Shown here: positions 8,543 through 18,081 of the stretch, piece by piece | Position numbering within the stretch: position 1 is the first letter of the stretch | Layout: each line of letters begins with the position of its first letter | Source of the DNA: Arthrobacter sp. 24S4-2 | Lineage (GTDB): Bacteria; Actinomycetota; Actinomycetes; Actinomycetales; Micrococcaceae | Length of the DNA stretch: 64,000 nucleotides | NCBI RefSeq assembly: GCF_005280255.1 | Contig: NZ_CP040018.1 | Span: 2,666,001-2,730,000, forward strand | Reading direction: 5' to 3' | Notes under the pieces: model-generated | What the model saw: only the letters and a program-made list of their open reading frames with translations | The model's database searches: none | Told to the model about the DNA's origin: nothing | Program-made: the position numbers and the translations under genes

Positions 8543-9508
8543 ATGGGACGCCAGGAGGAGGAACTGCACGACGAGCTCCTGGTCCGGGTTGCAACGCGAT
8601 ATTTCCGCCATGGCATGCTCCAGCACGACATCGCTGAGGCGGAACACCTTTCCCGGCCAAGCGTCTCGCGTCTCCTTGCCGAAGCCCGGGACCGCGGTGT
8701 GGTCCAGTTCAGGATCGGACGACCGGTGGACCGCGCACACGGGCTGGAATTGTCCCTGCTCCGGGGGTCGCTCCTGCGGAAGTGTGTGGTGGCGACCGGA
8801 AAGCACCGGTCGCTCTACGGAGCGGAAAGCAGAATCGGATATGTCGCCGCGCGGTACCTGGAATCACAGCTGCCCCACGTGCGCCAGCTGGGCGTAGCTT
8901 CGAGCCGGTCATTGTCGGGTGTGGTGGCTGCCCTGGCCTCAGCCCGTCGTCCGGATCTCACCGTAGTTGATCTCCTAGGTTGTCTTCCCAGCGACAGATC
9001 GGGTGAAGACAACCGCGCCCACACGGCGAGGGCGGTGGCAGGACGGCTTGGCGCAACGTTCCGTGCCCTTCCGGCGGCGTTCGTCTACAGGTCCGAATCC
9101 GCCCGAAGCGCGGCCCTGGCGTCTGCCCATGTGCGGCGAGCCCTGGACCTGGGGCCGCTGAGCGACATGGCGGTGGTTGGCATCGGGTCCATGCAGCGCT
9201 TCGATGGGACGGGCCTCTATAGTCCGGTGCCCCGCCAGGACCTGGCACGCCTGGCCGAGGACGGTGCTGTGGGTCATTTGTGCGGACACTTCATCCGGGC
9301 GGACGGATCGCGGATCCACAACGACTCGGTGCCCCTCCTGCTTGGAATCGGCGCCGACGAACTCCGACAGATCCCTCGCAGAATCGCCGTAGCAGCCGGC
9401 CAGCACAAAGTGGTTCCCATTGCCGCTGCCATCAGCGGTGGCCTCATCTCGGAGCTTGTCACGGATGAGGCCACCGCCTCCGGCTTGCTGTCGTTTCTGC
9501 AACGCTGA
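8543..9508 (+). CDS. SorC/DeoR-type sugar-binding transcriptional regulator
   Basis: A 321-residue regulator with an N-terminal helix-turn-helix (about 15-55, with DIAEAEHLSRPSVSRLLAEA) and a C-terminal SorC sugar-binding domain of the phosphosugar-isomerase-like fold. GGAGGG stands 5 bases before ATG 8543. It follows gntK by 66 bases and converges on the GntP permease, so it probably controls gluconate/idonate uptake or metabolism, sensing a phosphorylated sugar acid. It is a second regulator at this locus besides the IclR protein. Confidence 0.88.
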   Translation: MGRQEEELHDELLVRVATRYFRHGMLQHDIAEAEHLSRPSVSRLLAEARDRGVVQFRIGRPVDRAHGLELSLLRGSLLRKCVVATGKHRSLYGAESRIGYVAARYLESQLPHVRQLGVASSRSLSGVVAALASARRPDLTVVDLLGCLPSDRSGEDNRAHTARAVAGRLGATFRALPAAFVYRSESARSAALASAHVRRALDLGPLSDMAVVGIGSMQRFDGTGLYSPVPRQDLARLAEDGAVGHLCGHFIRADGSRIHNDSVPLLLGIGADELRQIPRRIAVAAGQHKVVPIAAAISGGLISELVTDEATASGLLSFLQR

Positions 9509-9529
9509 GGGCCCTGCTTACGCCCTCAG
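9505..9529. terminator. Convergent hairpin between sorC-like gene and gntP
   Basis: An 8-bp perfect stem, CTGAGGGC (9505-9512) and GCCCTCAG (9522-9529), with a 9-base loop. Each arm contains the stop codon of one of the two convergent genes. There is no T tract, so it may act as a compact two-way terminator or a simple transcript 3' end. Confidence 0.5.
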
Positions 9530-11031
9530 GACACGGCGAGCCACAGCAAAGAGGCAATGGTCGCCGTCACGCACCCCATGATGGTTACGCCCACGGTCCA
9601 GGTTTTGAGCATCACCTGTTCACCGATGCCGAAGTACCGGGACAAGACCCAGAACCCGGCGTCGTTGAAGTTGGACAAGCACATGCCACCCGCCGATACC
9701 CCCACGGCCAGCAGCGCCAGCTGACTGGGATTCAGGCTCGTCGTGTCGAAGGACTGCGCTAGCAGCACCGCAACAAAGGTGACTGCCGCCGTCGTCGTTC
9801 CCAGCGTTGCCCGCAGAATCGCGGCGAGTACAAAGCCGAACAGCACCAGCGGAAGGTGAATGTCCGCGAGGGTGTCCAGAAGCTGCTTGCCCACGCCGGA
9901 CGCGCCGATGATGGAACCGAACGCAACGCCGCCGCCGGTCGAGACCAGGATTTCGCCCACCGGTTTCATGCCCTGCATGCCGAAGAACGAGATGCTCTCC
10001 CCGCGCCGGACTCTGGGCGTCAGCAGCAGTCCGTAGGCACAAAAAACGGTGATGGTGAGCGCCAGCCAGGGAGTACCAAGGAATGCCAGGATGTCGAGTA
10101 CCGTCTGGGCAGGTCCGCCGATTTGCAGGGAGCCGGCGAGGGTCTGGATGAGGATCAGCACAATGGGGAGCAGCAGGACGAACAACAGTGTCCCGACGGC
10201 GGGGCGCTCGTGCCCTTCCAGCGAGGTCAAGGTGGTGGACCGGGCAGGCGCAGCGACGACGGTGCTTGACGTACCACCGCTGCCTCCCGGCTCCTCGAAA
10301 GCGGGATCCCCCGCGGCAGCCGGCGTCGTGCCGTCTGAAGTCCCACCGGCGGTGGGGCTGCCGCCGTCGTACGCTGCGTCAAGATCAAGGGTGCCGTTGC
10401 CGGTCAGTTTCCTCGCCGCCCATTGCGAATAGAGGAAGGCGATACCGGCTCCGGGCAGCATCGCGAGCAGCCCGTACATTATCAGGAGCCCGAAGTTCAC
10501 ATTCAGCGCCGTGGCAATGGCTACCGCTCCCGGGTGTGGCGGAACGATGGAATGCATGCCCAGGACGGCGATCGCCATGGGGATGGCGAAGAAGATAATG
10601 GATTTCCTGGACTGCCGGGCGACGGCGATGGTGACGGGCGCCAGGAGAATCACGCCGGTGTCGAAGAAGATGGTGCTGCCCACCAGGAGTCCGCACATGG
10701 TCATCGCCAGAGGGCCGCGTTTGTTTCCGATGCGCTGGAGCATCTTTTCGCCCAGCACTTCGCTGCCGCCTGAGCGGCGGATGATTTCGCCAATCACACA
10801 CCCCAGGGCGATCAGCGGCACCATGTGGCCCAGCTGCTTCCCCATGGCAGGTTCCATAACGGCGAAGATGCCGGTCTTCGGATCGATGAGCGGCACGCCC
10901 ATGGCCAGGGCTAGGCCGACGGCGACAACCGTCATGGTGATAAAGGGGTGGATCTTGAGCTTCACAATCATGAAAAACAGGACAACGATGCTGAGGACCA
11001 CCATCGTCATGGAATACCAGATCGGGTACAT
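9526..11031 (-). CDS. GntP family gluconate:H+ symporter
   Basis: A 501-residue permease of the gluconate permease family with about twelve membrane segments. Recognisable features are the IHPFITM and FFDTGVILLAP regions and the C-terminal SNFNDAGFWVLSRYFG stretch. The start at 11031 (protein MYPIWYSM...) is preferred over an upstream in-frame codon at 11139 because AGGAG lies 4 bases before it and membrane segment 1 follows directly. Residues about 215-280 (roughly 10200-10400) form a long hydrophilic Gly/Ser/Thr/Pro/Ala-rich loop, more than usual for this family. It would import gluconate, or possibly idonate, for the kinase and dehydrogenases upstream. Confidence 0.88.
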   Translation of the reverse strand: MYPIWYSMTMVVLSIVVLFFMIVKLKIHPFITMTVVAVGLALAMGVPLIDPKTGIFAVMEPAMGKQLGHMVPLIALGCVIGEIIRRSGGSEVLGEKMLQRIGNKRGPLAMTMCGLLVGSTIFFDTGVILLAPVTIAVARQSRKSIIFFAIPMAIAVLGMHSIVPPHPGAVAIATALNVNFGLLIMYGLLAMLPGAGIAFLYSQWAARKLTGNGTLDLDAAYDGGSPTAGGTSDGTTPAAAGDPAFEEPGGSGGTSSTVVAAPARSTTLTSLEGHERPAVGTLLFVLLLPIVLILIQTLAGSLQIGGPAQTVLDILAFLGTPWLALTITVFCAYGLLLTPRVRRGESISFFGMQGMKPVGEILVSTGGGVAFGSIIGASGVGKQLLDTLADIHLPLVLFGFVLAAILRATLGTTTAAVTFVAVLLAQSFDTTSLNPSQLALLAVGVSAGGMCLSNFNDAGFWVLSRYFGIGEQVMLKTWTVGVTIMGCVTATIASLLWLAVS

Positions 11032-11177
11032 ATCGCTCCTTCGCGACAACAGGCAGTGACGGCCGGCGGCTGTGCCGCCCGTCATTGAATAAGGTTTCGG
11101 GCCGACCCCGATCCAACCCGTCACGGATGCGCCGGTCAATCAATCCGCGTGAACCTGAACATCCGTTCCAAAACCTG

Positions 11178-11185
11178 GAAAATTG
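11178..11185. repeat. Target site duplication, left copy
   Basis: GAAAATTG lies immediately outside the left end of the insertion sequence and is repeated exactly at 12625-12632. Eight bases is the duplication length typical of the ISL3 family. Confidence 0.9.
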
Positions 11186-12624
11186 GGCTCTCCTGACTTA
11201 TCCGTGGGCTAATTTCGGCCCGGGAGCACCGGTTTGTGACCGCCGAGGCTGAGCATGGCCAGGGCGATGAGGGCCTCGGGTGATTTGAAGCCGAAGGCGA
11301 TGCGGGTGATGAGTCTGATCTTGGTGTTCATGGATTCGATGCGTCCGTTGGAGAGCCCGTGCTCGATCGCTGCGAGGATGGATTCCCGGTGTTTGACGAT
11401 GCTCTTTTGCAGTTTCACGAACGATGGAATGCGGCACCGGCGCGCCCAGGCAACCCATTTGTCGAGCGCTTCTCCGGCTTCGTCGTAGGGCAGTTTGAAG
11501 ACCGTGCGCAGCCCTTCCTTGAGGTAGTACGCCCGGCCGAGTCCGGGGTCGGTCTGCACGATCCAGGCGAGCTTGGCCTGCTGCTTTTCGGTGAGGTTCT
11601 CCGGGTTCTTCCACAGCGCATAGCGCGAGTTCTTCACCCCGGCGGCAAGAGTGCTGTGGGGCCTGGCCGGGGCGTCTTTGGACGGGCGTCCCCGGCCTCG
11701 TTTGGCCTCTCCGGTCCGGGCCGCCCGGCGGGCGTCGTTCCACGCGCCCCGGCGGACCTCGTCGAGGGCTTCGGTGGCCCATTTGACGACGTGGAACGGG
11801 TCGGCACACCTGATGGCGGCGGGACACCGGGCGGCCACGACAGCGGCGATCCAGTCGGCGCCATCCGCGGAAACATGCGTGATCCCGGCGCACCGTTCTT
11901 CTCCGAGGGCATCGAAGAACGTGCCCAGGGTGGCCTTGTCCCGGCCAACGGCGGCCCAGACCAGCCTGCCGCTGTCATGGTCCACCACGACGGTCAGGTA
12001 CTTGTGCCCGCGCTTGTAGGAGATCTCATCGATACCGATCCGGACCAGGTTGGCGAAGGGGTCGTAAGTGGCCGCCGTGTCCTCCCAGACCCGGGTGATG
12101 ATCGCCCCGACGGTCCGCCAGGCAATGCGCATCAGCGCGGTGATCGCGGTCTTGGATGTCTGGGTGGCAAGCCAGGCGACCTGCGCATCGAAATGATGGG
12201 TGTGTCCGGCCTGATGCCTGGCCCACGGGACGGCGGCCACGGTGACGCCGTGTTCACGGCACCGGATCCTCGGGGCGTCGGCCTCCACCTGGACCTGGAC
12301 CGTGCCGGCATCCAGGGAACGCCAGCGCCGGCGGCCGTGCCCCTGGTCGTATTTCGGACACCTGCGCCGGCAGATGCCGCAGCGGTTCCGGACCGATCCA
12401 GTCGGGCGGACCGAGGCGACCAGGACCCCGGCTTCGTCATCAAAATCGATGGCTTCGACGACTGTTTTCTCGACACCGAGCAGAGTTCGCCATAGTCTTG
12501 CATTTCGCACGCCGTTTTCCCGCTCTAATAGTTTCTGTTCCTTAGACAGTCAGAAACCTAGACAGGAAACGGCGTGCGGCCGTTAAGGCGCTCCGAAAAC
12601 ACCCACAGTTACGTCAGGAGAGCC
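11186..12624 (-). mobile_element. Complete ISL3-family insertion sequence, 1439 bp
   Basis: The element is bounded by inverted repeats: GGCTCTCCTGAC at 11186-11197 and its complement ending at 12624. The ends agree at about 20 of the first 23 positions. It is flanked by the 8-bp direct repeat GAAAATTG and encodes one transposase. The exact duplication and intact gene imply a recent, possibly still active insertion. It sits 154 bases upstream of the gntP start, between gntP and the VOC gene, so it may have separated or changed promoters there. Confidence 0.93.
11209..12510 (-). CDS. ISL3 family transposase
   Basis: A 433-residue transposase. The N-terminal zinc-binding region has CGICRRRCP and a later CREHG; a helix-turn-helix region follows. 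The DDE catalytic domain has acidic residues in GIDEISYKRG, SADGADW and RIESMN, the classic ISL3 arrangement. Its stop codon lies 23 bases from the left end of the element, and the gene fills nearly the whole element. Length and motifs are complete, so it is probably functional. Confidence 0.95.
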   Translation of the reverse strand: MRNARLWRTLLGVEKTVVEAIDFDDEAGVLVASVRPTGSVRNRCGICRRRCPKYDQGHGRRRWRSLDAGTVQVQVEADAPRIRCREHGVTVAAVPWARHQAGHTHHFDAQVAWLATQTSKTAITALMRIAWRTVGAIITRVWEDTAATYDPFANLVRIGIDEISYKRGHKYLTVVVDHDSGRLVWAAVGRDKATLGTFFDALGEERCAGITHVSADGADWIAAVVAARCPAAIRCADPFHVVKWATEALDEVRRGAWNDARRAARTGEAKRGRGRPSKDAPARPHSTLAAGVKNSRYALWKNPENLTEKQQAKLAWIVQTDPGLGRAYYLKEGLRTVFKLPYDEAGEALDKWVAWARRCRIPSFVKLQKSIVKHRESILAAIEHGLSNGRIESMNTKIRLITRIAFGFKSPEALIALAMLSLGGHKPVLPGRN

Positions 12625-12632
12625 GAAAATTG
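12625..12632. repeat. Target site duplication, right copy
   Basis: GAAAATTG directly follows the right inverted repeat and matches 11178-11185 exactly, fixing the insertion boundary. Confidence 0.9.
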
Positions 12633-12727
12633 GGCTGTTTCTGTTCGGGTCCGCTGCTGGGAAACCAATACTGGAGGTTCGATTGCCACGCCACTCACCG
12701 CCGAGTGGCTGAAGAAAGGGTTGCATT

Positions 12728-13297
12728 ATGCGTCAAGACCAAGTCGCGAAGTCACGCACTAACGAACTTCCGGCACGCACCATGCGCATGCACCATGTAT
12801 GCCTGGTTGTGTCCGACATTGCCGCCACACGGGACTTCTACGTCAACGTCCTCGGGTTCGAGGAAATCCACCGGCCCACGGATTTTGTTTTCCATGGTGC
12901 CTATTTCCAGAATGGCAACGTGGAAGTGCACGTAGTCCGCGAAACCGAACCCGGCAGGCTTTCCCGGCGTGATCCCGGCTGGGGCGCTGAAGAGTTGCGC
13001 ACGGGCCTGTGCCACCACTTCGCAGTGCTGGTGGATTCGTTCGAACCGTTCCTCGCAGCGATGCGCGAACGCGGACTCGAGCGGGTGGGCGGACCACGCG
13101 TCCGCGACGATTACGTGGAGCAGATCTACATTGCCGATCCCGACGGCCACGTCATCGAGCTTTTGTACCAGCACACTCCGGAGTCCGGCCACGCGCGGCG
13201 CATGGAAATTTTCGATCTGGGGATCGCTGTTCCCGTCGCTCCCGGGCACCACGTCCTCGATCCGCGGGTCAAGTATGGGCTGCACTGCGCCGGATGA
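12728..13297 (+). CDS. VOC-superfamily protein (glyoxalase/dioxygenase-like)
   Basis: A 189-residue single VOC module. The first half has MHHVCLVVSDIAATRDFYV (about 20-38) with the metal-ligand type His, and the second half has CHHFAVLVD and ADPDGHVIELL (about 132-142) with the usual Glu. Such proteins are lactoylglutathione-lyase-like isomerases, dioxygenases or resistance proteins. A purine-rich AAAGGG stands about 8 bases before the ATG. It lies before the NCS1 permease gene, with 231 bases between, and after the insertion sequence, whose arrival may have altered its upstream region. The reaction is unknown. Confidence 0.78.
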   Translation: MRQDQVAKSRTNELPARTMRMHHVCLVVSDIAATRDFYVNVLGFEEIHRPTDFVFHGAYFQNGNVEVHVVRETEPGRLSRRDPGWGAEELRTGLCHHFAVLVDSFEPFLAAMRERGLERVGGPRVRDDYVEQIYIADPDGHVIELLYQHTPESGHARRMEIFDLGIAVPVAPGHHVLDPRVKYGLHCAG

Positions 13298-13528
13298 GTA
13301 CTGCCTGATGGCGCAACTTTCACTGTGGTGACCTTCGCAGTACTTCCTGCACGACGGCGTCCACGCCTGCACGACGTCCGTGCTGAGCCCGCACCCGAGC
13401 CCGACGGGCTTAGTCTATTTCCCCATGGCCAAGCTGAGTATATTTGGCACCAATGGCTGCGCCGTCGGAACCCAGTTGTTAGGGGCAACTTAGGCCCAGC
13501 GTGTGAACATTTGGGAAGCGAGGAGTAG

Positions 13529-15015
13529 GTGTCTCACGCAATTCCGCCGGGGGCCAGCCCGCGTCTGTACAACGAAGACCTGGCACCCGCCGAGCATCGC
13601 ACATGGGGTTTCTATTCGCTGTTTGCGATGTGGATGTCCGACATTCACTCGCTCGGCGGTTATACGTTTGCCGCTGGCCTCTTCGCGTTGGGCCTCGGTG
13701 CTTGGCAGGTGTTCCTTGCGCTGGTAGCAGGGATTGCCGTTGTTTTTGTCCTGATGAACTTCTCCGGATACGCAGGCCAGAAGACAGGAGTTCCCTACCC
13801 CGTCCTCGCCCGGATTTCGTTTGGCACCTTCGGCGCCAACCTGCCCGCCCTGATTCGTGCCTTCGTCGCGATTGCCTGGTACGGCATCCAGACATGGCTT
13901 GCCTCTCGCGCCGTCATTGTCATCGCCCTGAGGATCTGGCCTGAACTGCAAGGCCTGACCGGGAACAACTTCCTGGGCGAGTCCACCTTGGGCTGGCTGG
14001 CCTTCCTGTTGATGTGGTCGCTCCAGCTCCTTCTGCTTCGAAACGGCATGGAGACAATCCGGAAGTTTCAGGACTGGGCCGGGCCGGCCGTCTGGGCGGT
14101 GATGGGCCTGTTGGTCGTGTACATCCTGATCAATGCGGGATGGAATATTTCCCTCGACCTGCCGGGGGGAAAAGCGGAATGGGGGTCACACATGCTTTCT
14201 TCGCCGCCGTGGCGCTGACGGTGACGTACTTCTCCACCCTGATGCTCAACTTCTGCGACTTCTCCCGGTTCGCGCCATCCCGTAAAGCAGTGCGCACGGC
14301 GAACCTGTGGGGGCTGCCGGTGAACTTCATCGCCTTCTCCGTGGTCTCCGTCGTCGTCACCGCCGGAACGTTCAAGGTATATGGGGAGTACATCTACGAT
14401 CCGGTTGAGATCGTTGGGCGGATCGACAGCATCTGGGCGCTTCTGCTGGGCGCCGTCACCTTCGCAGTAGCAACGCTGGGGATCAATGTCGTGGCAAACT
14501 TCGTCTCGCCGGCCTACGACCTTTCGAATGTCTGGCCCTCTCGGATCGATTTCAAGCGCGGCGGCCTGATCGCCGCAATGATCGCACTGATCATTACGCC
14601 CTGGAACCTGTTCAACAGCCCGGTGGTGATCAACCTATTCCTCGGAGGGCTCGGAGCGCTGCTCGGGCCGCTGTTCGGGATCATTATGGTTGACTATTAT
14701 GTGCTCCGCCGGCAGCGCGTGCTGGTTCGAGACCTGTTCAGGGAACAGGGGTACTACACGTACACAGGTGGCTGGAACCAGAAAGCGGTCATCTCGTTTC
14801 TCGTCTCGGCCGTCCCGGCCGTGGTCTTCGGCCTGCTTCCGGTATTTGGCGCCTTCTCGGCGTTCTCCTGGTTCATCGGAGCAATCGTGGCGGCCGCGGT
14901 GCATTATTTCATCTCGCGCAACGACACGAGTCTGGCCGAATCGATCACTGCAGCTGCCACCGAAGAAACAGATCCGGGCGGCGCACCGTGGACGCAGGTT
15001 CCCCAGACACGCTGA
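13529..15015 (+). pseudogene. NCS1 family nucleobase/allantoin-type permease, frameshifted
   Basis: The first frame encodes the NCS1 signature (LYNEDLAP, then TWGFYSLFAMWMSD) and about six membrane segments up to residue 218. The second frame continues the family with LTVTYFSTLMLNFCDFSRFAP and about six further segments to 15015. The slip maps to the run of five G at 14181-14185; one added G joins the frames into a normal 495-residue permease. As written, the protein stops at 14218 and would be inactive. The GTG start at 13529 has AGGAG only 3 bases upstream. The substrate could be allantoin, cytosine, hydantoin or a related compound. Confidence 0.85.
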
Positions 15016-15090
15016 GCCAGGGGACTGGGCTCGCATCCTTCTTCGGTGTCGGTGGCCTGATTCGCGCATAGTTCTTCCTAATTGGAATCC

Positions 15091-15126
15091 GGTGTATGCC
15101 CCAGAGCACGGCTCGGGGCATACACC
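15091..15126. terminator. Bidirectional hairpin between convergent NCS1 and oxidase genes
   Basis: A perfect 12-bp inverted repeat, GGTGTATGCCCC (15091-15102) and GGGGCATACACC (15115-15126), with a further inner GAGC/GCTC pair. It lies in the 122-base gap between two convergent genes. No long T tract follows on either strand. Confidence 0.65.
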
Positions 15127-15137
15127 GCAGTGCTGAT

Positions 15138-16433
15138 TTAGCCTACAAGGGCACGGGTGTGGTCGTTAAGGAATATTCCGCGCGGGTCGAACTCCCGGCG
15201 TATTTGGATGAAGGTGTCAAGTTCCGGGTAGAGACGTTCCAGGCGGTTCCTTGTCATGAAGTGGATCTTGCCCCAGTGGGCTCGCGGCTCGAATTCCTGC
15301 AGCAGCGCGTCAGCGTCCCGGAAGAAGGGCCAGTAGTCAGTTCCAGGCTCGGTTGTCAGGGTGATGACGGTTGTGTCCCGTCCCTGGAACTGGGACATGT
15401 AGCCTTCATCGGCTTTAACCCAACGGACCTCAACGGGGTACTTCTGGGCGGAATGCTTGGTGCGGATGAGCTCCTGGACAGCCTCGACAGCGGCCAGGCC
15501 GTGCTCGCTGGGAACGAAGTACTCGAGTTCATGGAACGGTGTGGTAAATCCGCCCGGGTAGATGCGGTAGGACCGGTCCAGCCGGGCGCCCTCCGTGCGC
15601 GAGATCTCACGCTCGTCCTGGACCTGGGCGATGTTGTACCGCTTGGTGTAACTGCGGTCCGCCATGCTCTGGCCGGGCGCTCCGGGAAGGTCCAGGAGTT
15701 CGCATGAACCGTCTTCCGGGCACCAGAGGAACGAGTAATGCCTGTTCGTATCGATGTCGGCTTGCCACGTTGCCGCGGTCTCTGACCAGGTGGGATACGT
15801 AATCTCCTCCTGCAGGTAATAGCGGTCCTCCACCGCCAGCTCGACCTCCAGGAAAACTCCGAGCGTCCCCAAAGCGACCTGCGCCGCCCTGAGTTCGCGG
15901 AGCTGCCCTTCGCCGATTTCGACGATTTCGCCGTACCCGCTGATCAGCTTGACCCAACGAAGGCTTGACGAAAAGCTGCCCAGATCCTTGCCGGAGCCGT
16001 GAGTGCTGGTTGAGAGTGCTCCGGCGATCTGCTGCTTGTCGATGTCGCCCTGGTTGGCGAGGGCCAGTCCCTGCTCCCACAGCGGATCGCCGAAGGTGCT
16101 GATGGTGGTGCCCGCCAGGGCCCTGACGCGACGCCGGTCCTTGTCAGTTCCGGTGATGGCTGAGAGCGCCGACATGTCCATCAGGACGCCGCCAGTCTGA
16201 ACCAGCGGGGAGGACGAATGTCCTGAGCCGACCGCCCGCACAGGGAGGCCTTCGCGGATGGCGAAACGGACGGCGTCGAGCGCTTCCTGTTCAGTCCGCG
16301 GCCGCACGGTGAAAGCGGGCGTGGCGCTCTGGTTTCCGCCCCAGTTGGTCCACGTTACGTCCGTCCCGAAGGGAGCGGACGGGGTTGCGGCGCGTGCCAG
16401 CGCTGCGTTGCTGGGAAGGTTCGTTGTGGTCAT
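15138..16433 (-). CDS. FAD-linked oxidase of the alditol / D-arabinono-1,4-lactone oxidase family
   Basis: A 431-residue vanillyl-alcohol-oxidase-type flavoprotein. The N-terminal FAD-binding PCMH domain (about 25-190) has VGSGHSSSPL (about 64-73), whose His is the usual covalent FAD attachment site. The C-terminal ALO domain ends with HWGKIHF (about 390-396). Relatives oxidise aldonolactones or sugar alcohols with O2, making H2O2. GGAG lies 7 bases before the ATG. It is the last gene of a minus-strand operon with an aminobutyraldehyde-type dehydrogenase, an NCS1 permease and a ureohydrolase. That context is unusual for a sugar enzyme, so its substrate may be an amino or guanidino alcohol (inference). 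Confidence 0.85.
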   Translation of the reverse strand: MTTTNLPSNAALARAATPSAPFGTDVTWTNWGGNQSATPAFTVRPRTEQEALDAVRFAIREGLPVRAVGSGHSSSPLVQTGGVLMDMSALSAITGTDKDRRRVRALAGTTISTFGDPLWEQGLALANQGDIDKQQIAGALSTSTHGSGKDLGSFSSSLRWVKLISGYGEIVEIGEGQLRELRAAQVALGTLGVFLEVELAVEDRYYLQEEITYPTWSETAATWQADIDTNRHYSFLWCPEDGSCELLDLPGAPGQSMADRSYTKRYNIAQVQDEREISRTEGARLDRSYRIYPGGFTTPFHELEYFVPSEHGLAAVEAVQELIRTKHSAQKYPVEVRWVKADEGYMSQFQGRDTTVITLTTEPGTDYWPFFRDADALLQEFEPRAHWGKIHFMTRNRLERLYPELDTFIQIRREFDPRGIFLNDHTRALVG

Positions 16434-16461
16434 AGCTGAGCTCCGATGCCGGTCTGAACGC

Positions 16462-17979
16462 TCACGCGCTGTGGTTGATCATGACGTGCTTGGTACGGGA
16501 GTAGTCGTCCAAGGCGTAGAGCGAGAGGTCGCGACCGTAACCGGATCCCTTGAAACCGCCCCACGGTACCTCGCAGGCCAGCACCAGGTGCGAATTGACC
16601 CAGACGGTGCCGAAATCGAGCCGCTTTGGAACGTTCAGGGCGAGGCTCGAATCCCGAGTCCACACTGAGGCAGAAAGGCCGTAGGGGCTCTCGTTTGCCC
16701 GGGTAACGGCTTCTTCAGTGGAAGTGAAGGTCTCGACCGTGACTACGGGACCAAAGATTTCGTGGGTAGCTATCGGTGCCCCTGCCGGCACACGGCTGAT
16801 GACTGTGGGCTCGATGAAGTAGCCGGGGCCTTCCAAAGCCGAACCACCGATGGCCACGTTCAGGCCGGCAGCCTTCGCCTCGGACAGGGATTCCTTCACG
16901 CGTTCGAAGTGCGGGCGCGAGATCATGGGACCGATTTCGACGTCGTCGCCCGCCTGCGGGGCTCCCACCACCAGCGTGCTGACTTCGCGCACGAGGTGCT
17001 CGGTGAACTCCTCAGCCACTGACTCGTGCACCAGCACGCGGCAGGCAGCGCCACAGTCCTGGCCGGCATTCCAGAAGCCGGCATTGCGCACCCCGGCGGC
17101 GGCCGCGCGGAGGTCAGCGTCAGGAAAGACAACAACGGGAGCCTTGCCGCCAAGTTCCAGATGGACGCGTTTGACCGATTTGGCCGCGGTCTCCGCAACG
17201 GCCTGTCCGCTCACGACGCTCCCGGTCAGGGCAACGAGGGCAACATCAGGATGTTCCGCGAGCCGCTGTCCGACGGTTCGGCCTTGTCCCGTCACAACGT
17301 TGAGAATCCCGTCGGGAATGCGTCCGGCCACGAGTTCTGCGAGCTTCAGCGTGGACAGTGGCGTCTGCTCGGAAGGTTTCAGGACGATGCTGTTTCCTGC
17401 AGCCAGGATGGGTGCGATCTTCCAGGCGGCCATCAGCAGCGGGTAATTCCACGGGGTGATGACGCCGACGACACCCACGGGTTCCCTGAGAATGACCGAC
17501 GTGTGCCCGGTTGCGTAGTCACCCCCTGCCATGGACGTCAAGGTGCGGGAAGCTCCGGCCATGAAACGGAACGTATCGATGGTGCTTGAGACGTCGTCCT
17601 CCGCGACGGTTCGCGGTTTACCGGTGTTGGCTGACTCGATGAGTTCGAAGGCTTCCCGGTTGGCTTCGATGATGTTGGCGATCAGGTTCAGCACCTCGGA
17701 GCGTTCCTTCGGGGTGGTGGCGCCCCAGGACTTCTGGGCCGCCACGGCGGCTGCAACAGCAACATCAACATCGGCGGCTGTGCCGGCCTGCACGGACGCG
17801 ATGACCCGCTCAGTGGTGGGGTCTACGACGTCGATGAGTTGGGTGGAGGACCCTGGAACGAACGATCCTCCAATGAAGTGTCCGCTGGGCGGCAGTATGC
17901 CTGCCGGGCTGTGATCCTCGGAGGTGTGATCTACGGGGGAGCGGCGGACAGTGAACTGTTCGGTGTTAGTGAGTGTCAT
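16462..17979 (-). CDS. Aldehyde dehydrogenase, gamma-aminobutyraldehyde dehydrogenase-like
   Basis: A 505-residue NAD(P) aldehyde dehydrogenase. Motifs include the cofactor phrase TPWNYPL (about 164-170), the general-base Glu in LELGGKAP (about 274-281), and the catalytic Cys in NAGQDCGAACR (about 307-317), a form typical of PatD-type aminobutyraldehyde dehydrogenases. It would oxidise an omega-amino or guanidino aldehyde to the acid. It lies 28 bases upstream of the FAD oxidase gene in the same direction. Together with the ureohydrolase this suggests conversion of a guanidino- or aminobutanal toward GABA. Confidence 0.88.
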   Translation of the reverse strand: MTLTNTEQFTVRRSPVDHTSEDHSPAGILPPSGHFIGGSFVPGSSTQLIDVVDPTTERVIASVQAGTAADVDVAVAAAVAAQKSWGATTPKERSEVLNLIANIIEANREAFELIESANTGKPRTVAEDDVSSTIDTFRFMAGASRTLTSMAGGDYATGHTSVILREPVGVVGVITPWNYPLLMAAWKIAPILAAGNSIVLKPSEQTPLSTLKLAELVAGRIPDGILNVVTGQGRTVGQRLAEHPDVALVALTGSVVSGQAVAETAAKSVKRVHLELGGKAPVVVFPDADLRAAAAGVRNAGFWNAGQDCGAACRVLVHESVAEEFTEHLVREVSTLVVGAPQAGDDVEIGPMISRPHFERVKESLSEAKAAGLNVAIGGSALEGPGYFIEPTVISRVPAGAPIATHEIFGPVVTVETFTSTEEAVTRANESPYGLSASVWTRDSSLALNVPKRLDFGTVWVNSHLVLACEVPWGGFKGSGYGRDLSLYALDDYSRTKHVMINHSA

Positions 17980-18081
17980 GATGTTTCGCCTTTGCTTTCT
18001 GCGCCGGTCGCGGCGTCGGGGGTGTACGTGGGGTGCGGGCCGTTAGCCCGTGGTGCAGCGCGGGCTTTGGCCCGCGGTGCG

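Noticed and set aside
11359..12495. A 378-residue plus-strand frame across the insertion sequence
   Set aside because: It is antisense to the intact ISL3 transposase and has no protein motifs.
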